The notes: generated by a model not told the origin, from the letters alone. A stretch of DNA of 64,000 nt from Flavobacterium beibuense F44-8 (GCF_000769915.1 NZ_JRLV01000004.1:225835-289834); one strand, 5' to 3'. Positions 1 through 8,983 are shown, numbered from the stretch's first letter. Translations and numbers: made by a program.

Positions 1-2063
1 AACTAAACGATACCAAAAGCAGAAACGAGATTATTAAAGAGTTGAAATTTCTTGCCTCTAAAGAAACGATTGAAGAAGTAGAGAGAGGCAAATACAGGGT
101 TGTATCTAAAGCCGATTATATTGAAGGTGTGATAGATATGACCAGCAGAAGGACTGCCTACTTTGTGAGTGATGAACTTGAAGACGATATATTTATCCCT
201 ACCGCAAACCTTAACAAAGCCCTAGACGGCGATAAGGTTAAGGTATATATTTATAACCGTAGGAGAGGACGAAGACCTGAAGGTGAGGTAGTTGAGATTA
301 TTGAAAGGGCAAGGGTAGAATTTGTGGGTGTTATAGACATCCAGAAGAATTTTGCTTTTGTGAGTACGGCAAACCCTAAAATGTATACCGATATTTTTAT
401 TCCTAAAAATAAACTGGGCAATGCTCAGGACGGGGATGTGGTACTGGTAAAGATAGACGACTGGCCTGCGAAGGCAGACAGCCCGTTTGGAGAGGTTTTA
501 AGGGTACTTGGACGCCCTGGTGAACACAATACCGAGATACACGCTATTTTGGCCGAATACGGGCTTCCTTACGATTTCCCTGTAGATGTTGAGGCGTATG
601 CCCAAAAAATTGATACTTCCATCAAGGAAGAGGAAATTGCCAACAGGAGAGATATGAGAAAGGTATTAACCTTTACCATTGACCCTAAGGATGCTAAGGA
701 TTTTGATGATGCCTTATCGTTCCAGGTACTTGAAAACGGTAACTATGAGGTAGGTATTCATATTGCCGATGTATCGTATTATCTTGAAGAAGGTACCTTA
801 CTGGATGAAGAGGCTTTTAACAGGGCAACATCAGTATATCTGGTAGATAGGGTAGTACCAATGCTACCGGAGGTACTGTCTAACTTTGCCTGTTCACTAA
901 GACCACATGAGGAGAAATATACGTTCTCTGCAGTGTTTGAAATTAATGAGAAAGCAGAGGTTGTTAACCAATGGTTTGGTCGTACTGCTATTTATTCTGA
1001 TCAGCGTTTTGCTTATGAGGAAGCCCAGCATATTATTGAAACCAAAGGAAATACCATCCCTCAGGAAATATCGTTAACAGGGGAGGAGTACCAAATAAAC
1101 GGTGATATACGGCATGCTGTTATTAAGCTTGATGAGCTGGCTAAAATATTACGCAGAAAGCGTATGCAGCATGGTGCAATTTCGTTTGATAAGGTAGAAG
1201 TAAAGTTCCATCTTAATGAAGCTTCCGAACCTACCGGTGTGTACTTTAAAGTAGCTAAAGATGCTAATCACCTTATTGAGGAATTTATGCTGTTGGCCAA
1301 CAGGAAAGTGGCAGAGTTTATTGGTAAGCAACAGCCTAAAAAGACTTTTGTATACCGTATTCACGATGAACCGGACGAAGATAAACTATTTAACTTACAG
1401 TCGGTTATATCAAAATTCGGTTATAATATCAACTTCAGGTCTAAAGATTCGGTATCAAAATCACTGAATAATCTTTTAGCCGAAGTTCAGGGTAAAAAAG
1501 AACAGAATCTTGTGGATACATTGGCTATTCGTAGTATGAGTAAGGCAATATATTCTACTGATAACATAGGTCATTACGGACTTGCGTTTGATTATTATTC
1601 GCATTTTACCTCACCAATTCGTCGTTATCCTGATGTTATGGCACACAGATTGTTACAACATTATCTGGATGGAGGCAAATCTGTAGATGAGCAGGCGTAT
1701 GAAGAGAAATGCAAACATTCGTCTGACATGGAAAACCTTGCAGCTAATGCCGAGCGTGATAGTATTAAGTACATGCAGGTTAAGTACATGCTGGATCATA
1801 AAGACGAGGAGTTCTTAGGTGTAATATCGGGTGTTACCGAATGGGGTATTTATGTTGAGATCGTTTCAAACAAATGTGAAGGCATGTGCCGCATAAGAGA
1901 AATAAATGATGATTATTACACTTTTGATGAAAAGCAATATGCTTTGGTAGGGCAGGTTTCCCACAATTTATTACAGCTGGGTGACGAGGTTTACGTTAAG
2001 GTAAAAAATGCCGATCTGGTTAAAAAGCAGCTTGATTTTCAGTACCTCGGTAAGAAAGAGTAA
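1..2063 (+). CDS. rnr: Ribonuclease R, 5'-truncated by window edge
   Basis: Processive 3'-5' exoribonuclease of the RNB family, which degrades structured RNA in the cytoplasm. The reading frame is open from base 3 with no ATG, so the true start lies upstream of the window; the TTG at 42 is only an internal codon. Visible domains in order are OB/cold-shock domains, the RNB catalytic core with the metal-binding motif DPKDAKDFDDA (about 690-720), the conserved FTSPIRRYPD segment (about 1605-1635), and a C-terminal S1 domain (about 1810-2050). At least 673 residues are visible, and full-length family members have roughly 720 or more. It is followed after 21 bp by a DUF2807 gene on the same strand. 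Identification is by family motifs and is very secure. Confidence 0.95.
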   Translation, partial: LNDTKSRNEIIKELKFLASKETIEEVERGKYRVVSKADYIEGVIDMTSRRTAYFVSDELEDDIFIPTANLNKALDGDKVKVYIYNRRRGRRPEGEVVEIIERARVEFVGVIDIQKNFAFVSTANPKMYTDIFIPKNKLGNAQDGDVVLVKIDDWPAKADSPFGEVLRVLGRPGEHNTEIHAILAEYGLPYDFPVDVEAYAQKIDTSIKEEEIANRRDMRKVLTFTIDPKDAKDFDDALSFQVLENGNYEVGIHIADVSYYLEEGTLLDEEAFNRATSVYLVDRVVPMLPEVLSNFACSLRPHEEKYTFSAVFEINEKAEVVNQWFGRTAIYSDQRFAYEEAQHIIETKGNTIPQEISLTGEEYQINGDIRHAVIKLDELAKILRRKRMQHGAISFDKVEVKFHLNEASEPTGVYFKVAKDANHLIEEFMLLANRKVAEFIGKQQPKKTFVYRIHDEPDEDKLFNLQSVISKFGYNINFRSKDSVSKSLNNLLAEVQGKKEQNLVDTLAIRSMSKAIYSTDNIGHYGLAFDYYSHFTSPIRRYPDVMAHRLLQHYLDGGKSVDEQAYEEKCKHSSDMENLAANAERDSIKYMQVKYMLDHKDEEFLGVISGVTEWGIYVEIVSNKCEGMCRIREINDDYYTFDEKQYALVGQVSHNLLQLGDEVYVKVKNADLVKKQLDFQYLGKKE

Positions 2064-2084
2064 TCAATCAAAAATTAATATATC

Positions 2085-2747
2085 ATGAAAAAACTAATTG
2101 TGGCATTATTGCTTTTTTCGGGTAGCCTGTTTGCTCAGGAAACCAGGAATCTGGGGGATTTTTCTACTGTAAAGGTATTTGACCAGATTCATGTTTTAAT
2201 GGTGAAATCAAATGAGAACAAGATTGTTATATCAGGTCATGATTCTCAGGATGTGGAAGTTGTAAACAAGAAAGATGAAGTAAAAATAAGAATGAAGTTT
2301 TCCAAACTCCTTCAGGGTGATGATATATCGGTTACATTGTATTACAAATATGTAGACCAGGTGGAAGCCAGTGAAGGTGCTTATGTTTCATCTGAAGATA
2401 CTTTTAAAGCAGTTGCCTTTGAGCTTAATGCTAAAGAAGGAGCTCAAATTAAACTGAATCTGGATGTTGATAAACTTAAAAGTAAAATCAAATCGGGTGC
2501 TATATTAACCATTAACGGTAAGGCTTCTAACCATGATGTAAGTATTAATTCGGGAGGAATTCTAAACTCTAAAGATCTTAATACGGCACAAACTTCTGTA
2601 AGTATAACAGCAGGAGGAGAGGCCGATGTTTTTGCTACTGATTTTGTAGATGCCAAAACTACAGGGGGCGGTGATATTGATATTTATGGCGATCCTAAGC
2701 AGGTAAACAAAACCAATAATATAGGTGGTAATATCAATGTTATGTAA
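2085..2747 (+). CDS. DUF2807 (GIN-domain) secreted protein, first of a tandem pair
   Basis: 220-residue exported protein. It has an SPI signal peptide (MKKLIVALLLFSGSLFAQ, cleavage near residue 18) followed by a putative auto-transporter adhesin head GIN domain (DUF2807). That domain is a right-handed beta-helix-like repeat of short strands rich in Gly, Ser and Ala, ending in the characteristic GGGDIDIYGDPK segment. The family is common in Bacteroidota and its function is unknown; a periplasmic or cell-surface location is inferred from the signal. A rho-independent terminator at 2775-2810 separates it from its paralogue at 2878. It starts 21 bp after rnr and may be co-transcribed with it. Confidence 0.85.
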   Translation: MKKLIVALLLFSGSLFAQETRNLGDFSTVKVFDQIHVLMVKSNENKIVISGHDSQDVEVVNKKDEVKIRMKFSKLLQGDDISVTLYYKYVDQVEASEGAYVSSEDTFKAVAFELNAKEGAQIKLNLDVDKLKSKIKSGAILTINGKASNHDVSINSGGILNSKDLNTAQTSVSITAGGEADVFATDFVDAKTTGGGDIDIYGDPKQVNKTNNIGGNINVM

Positions 2748-2774
2748 TTAATTACCTGATTAAAAATTAGATGT

Positions 2775-2810
2775 CCTGATAAGCCGGTAAGGTTTATCGG
2801 GATTTTTTTT
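2775..2810 (+). terminator. Rho-independent terminator after the first DUF2807 gene
   Basis: An 8-bp stem, CCTGATAA (2775-2782) with TTATCGGG (2794-2801) including one G-U pair, is followed by eight T residues (2803-2810). It lies 28 bp downstream of the stop codon. Confidence 0.8.
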
Positions 2811-2877
2811 ACTTTAACTGTAACAGTTTGATATACAAACCTGTCTTTATGTAAATGATCAACTAATTTTAAAGGAC

Positions 2878-3528
2878 ATGAAAAAGTTATTTTTAATAGC
2901 AGCTATTGCGGTATTTCAGTTAGCCACTGCACAAAAAACAGTAGAAATTAAAAGCTTTGATAAGCTTGCCATAAGTGGAAATGTAGAAGTGTATATGGTT
3001 GAATCTTCTGAAAACAAGCTAATTATTGGTGAAGGAGAAGATACATTACAGGTAAGTTCTGAAGAGGGTAATCTTGTTTTAAGTAATTCGGCCTCAACTG
3101 CTGAGGTTATTATCCATTTTAACGGACCTATTAATCAGATAGCTCTTTCGGGACCAATAGAAATGTTAGTAAAAGGTACTATTAATTCAAAATACTTACA
3201 ATTAAGTGTTGATGGCGGTACCGAACTGAACTGTTCTGTTTATGCCGAAAATATGAGTGTGGCAGCTTCTTCAGGATCTGAAATTGTATTAAAAGGTAAT
3301 GCAAAACAACTTGAAATTCATGCAGCAAGCGGCTGTGAACTAAATGCCAGTAAGCTGAAAACAGAAAACACTACAGTTTATATTGCATCGGGCGCCGAGG
3401 TTTCTGTTTATGCTACCGGTGTGGTAAATGCAGTGGTAGCATCGGGTGCAGAACTTGCTATTCATGGTAACCCCGATAAGATAAATGAAACTAAGGCTAA
3501 CAATGCCGAAATTACTATTGTAAAATAG
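2878..3528 (+). CDS. DUF2807 (GIN-domain) secreted protein, second of a tandem pair
   Basis: 216-residue exported protein with an SPI signal peptide (MKKLFLIAAIAVFQLATAQ) and one DUF2807 GIN domain of repeated short beta strands. It ends with the family's ELAIHGNPDKINE segment, equivalent to DIDIYGDPKQVNK in the upstream paralogue. The shared order of motifs indicates an old tandem duplication; overall similarity is modest, so the copies have diverged. The gene has its own start region after the terminator at 2775-2810. Function is unknown. Confidence 0.85.
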   Translation: MKKLFLIAAIAVFQLATAQKTVEIKSFDKLAISGNVEVYMVESSENKLIIGEGEDTLQVSSEEGNLVLSNSASTAEVIIHFNGPINQIALSGPIEMLVKGTINSKYLQLSVDGGTELNCSVYAENMSVAASSGSEIVLKGNAKQLEIHAASGCELNASKLKTENTTVYIASGAEVSVYATGVVNAVVASGAELAIHGNPDKINETKANNAEITIVK

Positions 3529-3619
3529 TTAGTATCCCATTGATTTACATTTATCTTTAGCACGGTTGTTTTTATTTAAAAATTTAAAATACTAACTTGC
3601 ATCACTCTAATTTTAGTTG

Positions 3620-4306
3620 ATGTTACAGGATATTTTAAGCGCCGTATCTATTGGTTTCATTTTAAGTATTATGCCGGGAGCAGTTTTTTTTGTACTGCTT
3701 GAAACCAGTGTTATTAAAGGTTTTAGGGCTGCATTGGCATTTGATCTTGGTGCTATATTTTCAGACATTATTTTTATTCTTATAGCTTATTTCAGTAGTT
3801 ATAAATTACTTCAGAATATTAAAGATGAGCCTGCCTTATTTACATTTGGCGGGCTCATTATGATTACATACGGTATCATTTCATTTATAAAGATTAATAA
3901 ATCGGCTAAAAATGAGATTATAGATGATGCCTCCCGCGATATTATTAAGAAGAACTATTTCAGCCTGTTTGCAAAGGGTTTCCTGCTTAATTTTATCAAT
4001 ATAGGCGTATTGGGCTTCTGGCTGGCAATTATCATTACCTGGGGGCCGCAATTGGATTTAGATCCAACGAGAATATTTATATTCTTTACCGCCATTATAT
4101 GTACTTATCTTTTAATAGATATTGGTAAAATTATGCTGGCTAAACAGCTAAGAAGTAAACTTACCATTAGTAACATTTCTAAAATAAAAAAAGCTATCAG
4201 TATTATCCTTATGGTATTTGGATTTGCTTTATTAATACAGGGTTGGTTCCCCGCAGAAAAGAAACTAATGGACGAGGCTTTTGATAAGCTGGAGAATAAG
4301 AAGTAA
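3620..4306 (+). CDS. LysE family translocator
   Basis: 228-residue inner-membrane protein of the LysE/RhtB amino-acid exporter superfamily. The N-terminus (DILSAVSIGFILSIMPGAVF) carries the family's conserved PG motif in the first membrane segment. About six hydrophobic segments follow, with a polar loop around residues 95-115. A TTG at 3617 directly precedes ATG 3620; the ATG is preferred. The substrate cannot be told from sequence, and most Bacteroidota members are uncharacterised. The gene is monocistronic, followed 22 bp later by a strong bidirectional terminator. Confidence 0.85.
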   Translation: MLQDILSAVSIGFILSIMPGAVFFVLLETSVIKGFRAALAFDLGAIFSDIIFILIAYFSSYKLLQNIKDEPALFTFGGLIMITYGIISFIKINKSAKNEIIDDASRDIIKKNYFSLFAKGFLLNFINIGVLGFWLAIIITWGPQLDLDPTRIFIFFTAIICTYLLIDIGKIMLAKQLRSKLTISNISKIKKAISIILMVFGFALLIQGWFPAEKKLMDEAFDKLENKK

Positions 4307-4328
4307 TAAATCAAAAACGATATAAAAT

Positions 4329-4362
4329 AAAAAAAGCTATCATGAAAATGATAGCTTTTTTT
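4329..4362. terminator. Bidirectional terminator between LysE gene and tRNA-Cys
   Basis: Perfect inverted repeat GCTATCAT (4336-4343) and ATGATAGC (4348-4355) with a GAAA loop. An A-tract (4329-4335) and a T-tract (4356-4362) flank it, so it can terminate transcripts from both sides: the LysE gene (+) and tRNA-Cys (-). Confidence 0.85.
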
Positions 4363-4363
4363 G

Positions 4364-4438
4364 TGGAGGCATCGAGCGGATTCGAACCGCTGTAGCAGGT
4401 TTTGCAGACCTGTGCCTAAGCCCCTCGGCCACGATGCC
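4364..4438 (-). tRNA. tRNA-Cys (anticodon GCA)
   Basis: On the minus strand the acceptor stem GGCATCG/CGATGCC (4432-4438 with 4368-4374) is perfect. The anticodon stem-loop CAGGT-CTGCAAA-ACCTG gives anticodon GCA, and the T arm AGCGG-TTCGAAT-CCGCT is canonical. The discriminator base is U, as expected for tRNA-Cys, and the 3' CCA is encoded (4364-4366). It is a single copy, not in a tRNA cluster, followed by the terminator at 4329-4362. Confidence 0.97.
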
Positions 4439-4573
4439 CTTTTGGTTATGGTTGGCAAATTTACATATATTTTGCAGTAACGCAAGAAAATTTACCAGTA
4501 AAATTAAACTTTATACAAAGTTATCGCAATATATAATGTTTTATTTTACTATAAGTTATTATTACTGAAAAGT

Positions 4574-4933
4574 TTAGGTACGGTACTCTTCAATTTGTAC
4601 AGTTACCGCCTGTACATCCCCGCCAATAGGGGGATTGATCTTTGAAACTCCCACAACAATTCTTGAAACCGAAGGTATTTCATCAAAAACACGTTTTACA
4701 ATTCTTTTAGCTACATGTTCTAAAAGTTTAGATCGAATAGCCATTTCTTCAATAACTATTTTGTTAAGATGAACATAATCAACGGTATCAGCCAGTTCAT
4801 CAGTCTCCATTGATTTTCTCAGGTCGGCTTTTATTTCAAGATCAACACTGTAGTCAGAACCTATTTTGCCTTCTTCCACCAAACAACCGTGGTAAGAAAA
4901 GGTACGTATATTGGTAAGTTTAATAATTCCCAT
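4574..4933 (-). CDS. folB: Dihydroneopterin aldolase
   Basis: 119-residue enzyme of folate synthesis that converts 7,8-dihydroneopterin to 6-hydroxymethyl-dihydropterin and glycolaldehyde. The sequence matches FolB in length and motifs: N-terminal IKLTNIRTFSYHGCLVEEGKIG, central TVDYVHLNKIV, the LLEHVAKRIV segment, and C-terminal KINPPIGGDVQAVTV. It is divergent from glnS (5048), from which a 114-bp spacer separates it. The nearest other gene on its strand is tRNA-Cys. Confidence 0.95.
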   Translation of the reverse strand: MGIIKLTNIRTFSYHGCLVEEGKIGSDYSVDLEIKADLRKSMETDELADTVDYVHLNKIVIEEMAIRSKLLEHVAKRIVKRVFDEIPSVSRIVVGVSKINPPIGGDVQAVTVQIEEYRT

Positions 4934-5018
4934 TGCAAGTATAAAATATTGCTGTAAAAATACAATTTCTTAGCCTTTTATAGTGTTTTAAATATTCTAA
5001 AAAAACCGTCTTTTTTAA

Positions 5019-5026
5019 TACCTTTG
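5019..5026 (+). promoter_or_regulatory. -7 promoter element of glnS
   Basis: TACCTTTG matches the Bacteroidota -7 consensus TAnnTTTG and lies 21 bp before the glnS ATG. No clear TTTG -33 box is seen at the usual distance. Confidence 0.55.
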
Positions 5027-5047
5027 CAATCTTATTATTAACAGGAT

Positions 5048-6733
5048 ATGTCGACCAGAGAAAGATCATTAAATTTTATTGAGGAAATAATTGAGGAAGA
5101 TTTGGCAAACGGAATGAACAGGGAATCCCTGCGTTTTCGTTTTCCGCCGGAACCAAACGGATATTTGCACGTAGGGCATGCCAGCTCTATATGCCTAAAC
5201 TTCGGATTGGGATTGCGCTATAATGCACCGGTTAACCTTCGTTTTGACGATACTAACCCTGCCAAAGAAGAGCAGGAGTATGTAGACGCTATTAAGAAAG
5301 ATGTGGAATGGCTTGGATACCAATGGGCCGAAGAGCGTTATGCATCTGATTATTTCCAGCAATTATATGATTGGGCCGTTGAACTTATTAAAAAAGGTTT
5401 GGCTTATGTTGACAGTCAGTCGTCTGAAGAGATGGCAAAACAAAAAGGAACACCGTCTCAACCGGGTAGTGAAAGTCCATACAGAAACCGATCTGTAGAG
5501 GAAAACCTGGAGCTTTTTGAGCAAATGAAAAATGGTGAATTCCCGGAAGGTACTCATGTTTTAAGAGCTAAAATAAACATGGCTTCTTCAAACATGCTTA
5601 TGCGTGATCCTATTATGTACAGGATACTGCACAAGCATCACCACCGTACAGGAAGTGACTGGAAAATATACCCTATGTACGACTGGGCTCATGGGCAAAG
5701 TGATTATGTAGAATCTATTTCTCATTCTCTTTGTACCCTTGAATTCCTTATGCACAGGGAGTTATACGACTGGTTCCTGGATCAGATTTATGATAACAAA
5801 TCCATGCGACCTAAACAGCGTGAGTTTGCCCGTAGAAACCTAAGCCATACTGTAGTTAGTAAGCGTAAGTTATTACAACTGGTACAGGAAGGTCATGTTA
5901 CCGGATGGGATGATCCAAGAATGTCTACCATATCAGGGATGAGAAGAAGAGGGTATACTCCTATGGCTATCAGGAACTTTGCCGATACTATTGGCATTGC
6001 AAAGCGTACTAACCTTGTAGATGTTTCTGTGCTGGAGTTTTGTGTAAGGGAAGACCTTAATAAAACTGCACCAAGGGTTATGGCTGTATTAGATCCGGTT
6101 AAACTGGTTATTACTAACTATCCTGAAGGACAGGAAGAGTGGCTTGATGCTGAAAATAATCCTGAAGATGAGAGTGCAGGTTTCAGAAAAGTTCCTTTTT
6201 CAAGAGAATTATATATTGAAAGAGAAGATTTTATGGAAGAGGCAAACAGAAAGTATTTCCGTTTAACGCTTGGTAAAGAAGTACGTCTTAAAAATGCTTA
6301 TATCATTAAAGGTGAAAGTGTTGTAAAAGATGCTGATGGTAATATTACCGAAATTCACTGTACTTATGATACTGACAGTAGGAGTGGAAGTGGTACTGAA
6401 GCCAGCCTTAGAAAGATAAAAGGTACTATTCACTGGGTATCAATTCAGCATGCTCTTGAAGCAGAAATCAGGATTTATGACAGGTTATTTACCCACGAAA
6501 ATCCTGATGGTGATAAGGAAATTGACTTTAAGAGTTACTTAAATCCTAATTCGCTTGATGTTATTAAAGGATATTTGGAACCAAGTTTAAGTGAAGCTAA
6601 AGATGGTGACCGATTCCAGTTTCAACGTTTAGGATATTTTTGTGTTGACAGAGATTCTACAGCCGAAAAAATTGTTTTCAACAAAACAGTTGGTTTGAGA
6701 GACACTTGGGCCAAATTAGAAAGTAAAGAATAA
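5048..6733 (+). CDS. glnS: Glutaminyl-tRNA synthetase
   Basis: 561-residue class I aminoacyl-tRNA synthetase that charges tRNA-Gln. The Rossmann fold has a HIGH-type motif HVGH near residue 41 in the PPEPNGYLHVGHA context, and a KMSKS-type loop VVSKRKL near residue 269. The GlnRS-specific C-terminal anticodon-binding beta-barrels follow (SRSGSGTEASLRKIKGTIHWV). The length agrees with bacterial GlnRS. The genome also encodes GltX (10436-11944). The gene is monocistronic and ends in a strong terminator at 6756-6784. Confidence 0.97.
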   Translation: MSTRERSLNFIEEIIEEDLANGMNRESLRFRFPPEPNGYLHVGHASSICLNFGLGLRYNAPVNLRFDDTNPAKEEQEYVDAIKKDVEWLGYQWAEERYASDYFQQLYDWAVELIKKGLAYVDSQSSEEMAKQKGTPSQPGSESPYRNRSVEENLELFEQMKNGEFPEGTHVLRAKINMASSNMLMRDPIMYRILHKHHHRTGSDWKIYPMYDWAHGQSDYVESISHSLCTLEFLMHRELYDWFLDQIYDNKSMRPKQREFARRNLSHTVVSKRKLLQLVQEGHVTGWDDPRMSTISGMRRRGYTPMAIRNFADTIGIAKRTNLVDVSVLEFCVREDLNKTAPRVMAVLDPVKLVITNYPEGQEEWLDAENNPEDESAGFRKVPFSRELYIEREDFMEEANRKYFRLTLGKEVRLKNAYIIKGESVVKDADGNITEIHCTYDTDSRSGSGTEASLRKIKGTIHWVSIQHALEAEIRIYDRLFTHENPDGDKEIDFKSYLNPNSLDVIKGYLEPSLSEAKDGDRFQFQRLGYFCVDRDSTAEKIVFNKTVGLRDTWAKLESKE

Positions 6734-6755
6734 TACATATAAATATTTTCTATTT

Positions 6756-6784
6756 AAACTCCGGATATTATCCGGAGTTTTTTA
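6756..6784 (+). terminator. Rho-independent terminator after glnS
   Basis: 10-bp stem AAACTCCGGA (6756-6765) with TCCGGAGTTT (6771-6780), loop TATTA, followed by a T-rich tail. Confidence 0.85.
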
Positions 6785-7032
6785 TTATATGTAAATACTA
6801 TTGTTTTTATAATATATATAAATACTTACTATTAAAACTGACCTTCATAAATTGATTGTAACACATTATTTTTTGTAGGAAAGGTGATTGTAAGGTAATA
6901 CATGTAAAACCGCTTTATATCTCATTAATTTAAATTTTTGATTTATTTAGCCTTCAATTAACTACACATTAACATCCTACAAATGTTAAAGTCTTTACCT
7001 TTATAATTATTAACCTAAAAATTCAATAAATT
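6785..7032. other. Non-coding gap before the YtxH operon
   Basis: Very AT-rich spacer, about 250 bp after the glnS terminator, with no supported ORF. A near-match to the -7 promoter box, TACCTTTA (6996-7003), lies 30 bp before the YtxH gene and is a weak promoter candidate. Nothing else is recognised. Confidence 0.4.
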
Positions 7033-7362
7033 ATGGCTGGTAAAACAGAAACAGCAGTAGCTGTACTAGTAGGAGCTGCAATAGGTGCCTGTGTAGGAAT
7101 TTTATTTGCTCCGGATGAAGGATCAAAAACCAGAAAGAAAATTAAAGATGGTTATGATCATAAAAGAGATGAAATTAAAGATAAGCTTCATGAAATTTCT
7201 GAGCAGGTAAAAAGTAAGTTCGGACATTCTCAGGCAGACCTTCAGTCAGGGCTTGACCATTTGGTTGAAACAGTAGAGCAAAAGAAAGAAGATATCATTG
7301 CTACACTTGAGAAAAAATTAGAAGAGCTTAAAGGAACGGCAAAAGCTGCTGCAAACAAATAA
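7033..7362 (+). CDS. YtxH domain-containing protein
   Basis: 109-residue small protein. It has a Gly/Ala-rich hydrophobic N-terminal segment (AVAVLVGAAIGACVGILFAPD, split around residues 8-28) followed by the GSKTRKKI motif typical of the YtxH/gas-vesicle GvpP-like family. A charged amphipathic coiled coil extends to the C-terminus. It is the first gene of a three-gene unit (gaps of 8 and 2 bp) with a holin-like membrane protein and a small DUF protein. In Bacteroidota such units are associated with general or envelope stress; that role is inferred from family context only. Confidence 0.8.
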   Translation: MAGKTETAVAVLVGAAIGACVGILFAPDEGSKTRKKIKDGYDHKRDEIKDKLHEISEQVKSKFGHSQADLQSGLDHLVETVEQKKEDIIATLEKKLEELKGTAKAAANK

Positions 7363-7370
7363 TTAGTTAT

Positions 7371-7727
7371 ATGGCATTTGAGGAAATAAAAGAAAATGCT
7401 GAGGATTTAAAAAACCAGGCTAAGGAGTTACTGGATGCAAATATGCAGTACTACAAGCTATGGGGTTTTAAAATCTTCATGAAATCAACATCTATGATGC
7501 TTAAGGTTATACTTTTAGGCATAATGTTGTTACTTGTTGTTTTATTTTTCTCGATAGCCGCGGCAATCGGTATTGGTTATGCCCTTGATAATATGGCCTA
7601 CGGATTCCTTATAGTAGGCGGTATTTATTTAATACTGGCCATTATAGTATACTATTATCAGGATAAGATTACCGAGGGACCTTTACTGGCTAATTTTTCA
7701 CGAATATTTTTTAAAGATTACGATTAG
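7371..7727 (+). CDS. Phage-holin-3_6-type (DUF1469-like) membrane protein
   Basis: 118-residue membrane protein. It has an N-terminal amphipathic helix (residues 1-30), then two strong transmembrane segments (about residues 45-70 and 80-103) and a short polar tail. The layout and the operon with a YtxH protein match the holin superfamily 3.6 / DUF1469 proteins that are chromosomal in Bacteroidota. These are not evidence of a prophage; no phage genes lie nearby. The biochemical function is unknown. Confidence 0.7.
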   Translation: MAFEEIKENAEDLKNQAKELLDANMQYYKLWGFKIFMKSTSMMLKVILLGIMLLLVVLFFSIAAAIGIGYALDNMAYGFLIVGGIYLILAIIVYYYQDKITEGPLLANFSRIFFKDYD

Positions 7728-7729
7728 CC

Positions 7730-7969
7730 ATGAAATCAAAAATTTACCATAGTTACGAAGAGATAAATAAAGACCTTAGGATACTAAAGGTTGAAAAAGA
7801 TCTTGCGTACCATAAGTTAATTAAGGAAGTTGAAGAAACTAAAGAAAGCCTTCAGCTTAAAAATATAATAGGGGATACACCAAAACGGATATTAAGCATA
7901 CTTGGTTTGTTTGCCGGACCGTTAAAAAGCCTGGCACTTACCATGTTGTTTAAAAAGATATTTAAATAA
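7730..7969 (+). CDS. Small conserved protein of the YtxH/holin operon
   Basis: 79-residue protein starting 2 bp after the holin-like gene. The N-terminal two-thirds is a charged helix (SYEEINKDLRILKVEKDLAY). The C-terminal third is hydrophobic with a basic end (ILGLFAGPLKSLALTMLFKKIFK), so membrane association is likely. It resembles small Bacteroidota proteins of the DUF6327 type, but I am not certain of the family. It is the last gene of the operon and ends directly in a terminator hairpin. Confidence 0.65.
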   Translation: MKSKIYHSYEEINKDLRILKVEKDLAYHKLIKEVEETKESLQLKNIIGDTPKRILSILGLFAGPLKSLALTMLFKKIFK

Positions 7970-8000
7970 AAAGAGCGGCTAAATAAGCCGCTCTTTTTAT
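7970..8000. terminator. Bidirectional terminator between convergent genes
   Basis: AAGAGCGGCT (7971-7980) pairs with AGCCGCTCTT (7986-7995), with a T-tail on both strands. It serves the YtxH operon (+) and the SPFH gene (-). Confidence 0.85.
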
Positions 8001-8002
8001 TT

Positions 8003-8983
8003 TTAATCTTCGTCGTTATCAAAGTCAGTTTCCGGTTCTATGTATCTGTTAGAATCGTCATCTTTCTTCTTTTTTGAAGCATTTTTCATAGCCTCACCAA
8101 CCTGGTTTGAAGCTGTAAATGATGCTACCATATTGTTTAGCATATCACTACCTGCCTGTGGTGAGTTAGGTAAAAGAATAAGGTTAGAGTTAGTATCGCT
8201 ACCTATGGACTGCAGTGTATCATAGTGTTGTGTTACTACAATAAGTGCCGATGCTTCCTGAGAATTGATACCTACTTTGTTAAGTACGTCAACACTTTCT
8301 ACAAGACCTCTTGCAATTTCACGTCTCTGGTCAGCAATACCCTGACCCTGTAATCTTTTACTTTCGGCCTCAGCTTTAGCTTTAGCTACAATACGAATTC
8401 TTTGTGCTTCCGCTTCATATTCTGCAGCCGATTTTTCCCTGTCGGCAGCATTAATACGGTTCATCGCATTTTTAACCTGAATATCCGGATCAATATCGGT
8501 AATAAGGGTATTGATAATGTCATAACCATAAGTGGTCATTGCATCGTTAAGTTCTCTTTTAACTGCAATTGCAATATCATCCTTACGCTCAAAAACATCA
8601 TCTAGTTTTAGTTTTGGTACCTCTGCACGAACTACGTCAAATACGTATGATGTAATCTGATCGTGTGGATATTCCAACTTATAAAAAGCCTCATATACTT
8701 TTTCCTGAATAACCTTGAACTGTACCGAAACCTTCATTTTTACGAATACATTTTCTTTGGTTTTGGTTTCAATAATTACGTCAAGCTGTTGAATTTTAAG
8801 GTTTATTCTTCCCGAAATCTTGTCTATTAGAGGCACTTTCCAGTGAAGTCCGGCATGACGTATACTCCCGAATTTACCAAATCGCTCTATAATAGCAGCT
8901 GTTTGCTGTTTAACGGTAAAGAATGATGATAGAAATAATATGAATACTATAAACAGTAATACATACAAAAAAACGTTTCCCAT
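8003..8983 (-). CDS. SPFH/Band 7 (stomatin/prohibitin-like) membrane protein
   Basis: 326-residue protein with an N-terminal membrane anchor (residues 1-22) followed by an SPFH/Band 7 domain (VKQQTAAIIERFGKF...GLHWKVPLIDKI through about residue 190). An Ala/Glu/Arg-rich coiled coil of the stomatin type (AADREKSAAEYEAEAQRIRI) comes next, with an acidic/basic disordered tail at the end. It resembles QmcA and the paraslipins, which form large membrane ring assemblies and often scaffold FtsH-type proteases. There is no NfeD partner next to it. The specific role is unknown. Confidence 0.88.
   Translation of the reverse strand: MGNVFLYVLLFIVFILFLSSFFTVKQQTAAIIERFGKFGSIRHAGLHWKVPLIDKISGRINLKIQQLDVIIETKTKENVFVKMKVSVQFKVIQEKVYEAFYKLEYPHDQITSYVFDVVRAEVPKLKLDDVFERKDDIAIAVKRELNDAMTTYGYDIINTLITDIDPDIQVKNAMNRINAADREKSAAEYEAEAQRIRIVAKAKAEAESKRLQGQGIADQRREIARGLVESVDVLNKVGINSQEASALIVVTQHYDTLQSIGSDTNSNLILLPNSPQAGSDMLNNMVASFTASNQVGEAMKNASKKKKDDDSNRYIEPETDFDNDED

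Noticed and set aside
4105..4485. 126-codon minus-strand frame across the LysE 3' end and the tRNA-Cys
   Set aside because: It includes a complete tRNA gene and a terminator, which no real CDS would read through.
7371..7727. Possible prophage remnant because of a holin-family gene
   Set aside because: There are no other phage genes nearby; the YtxH/holin-like/small-protein trio is a chromosomal arrangement in Bacteroidota.
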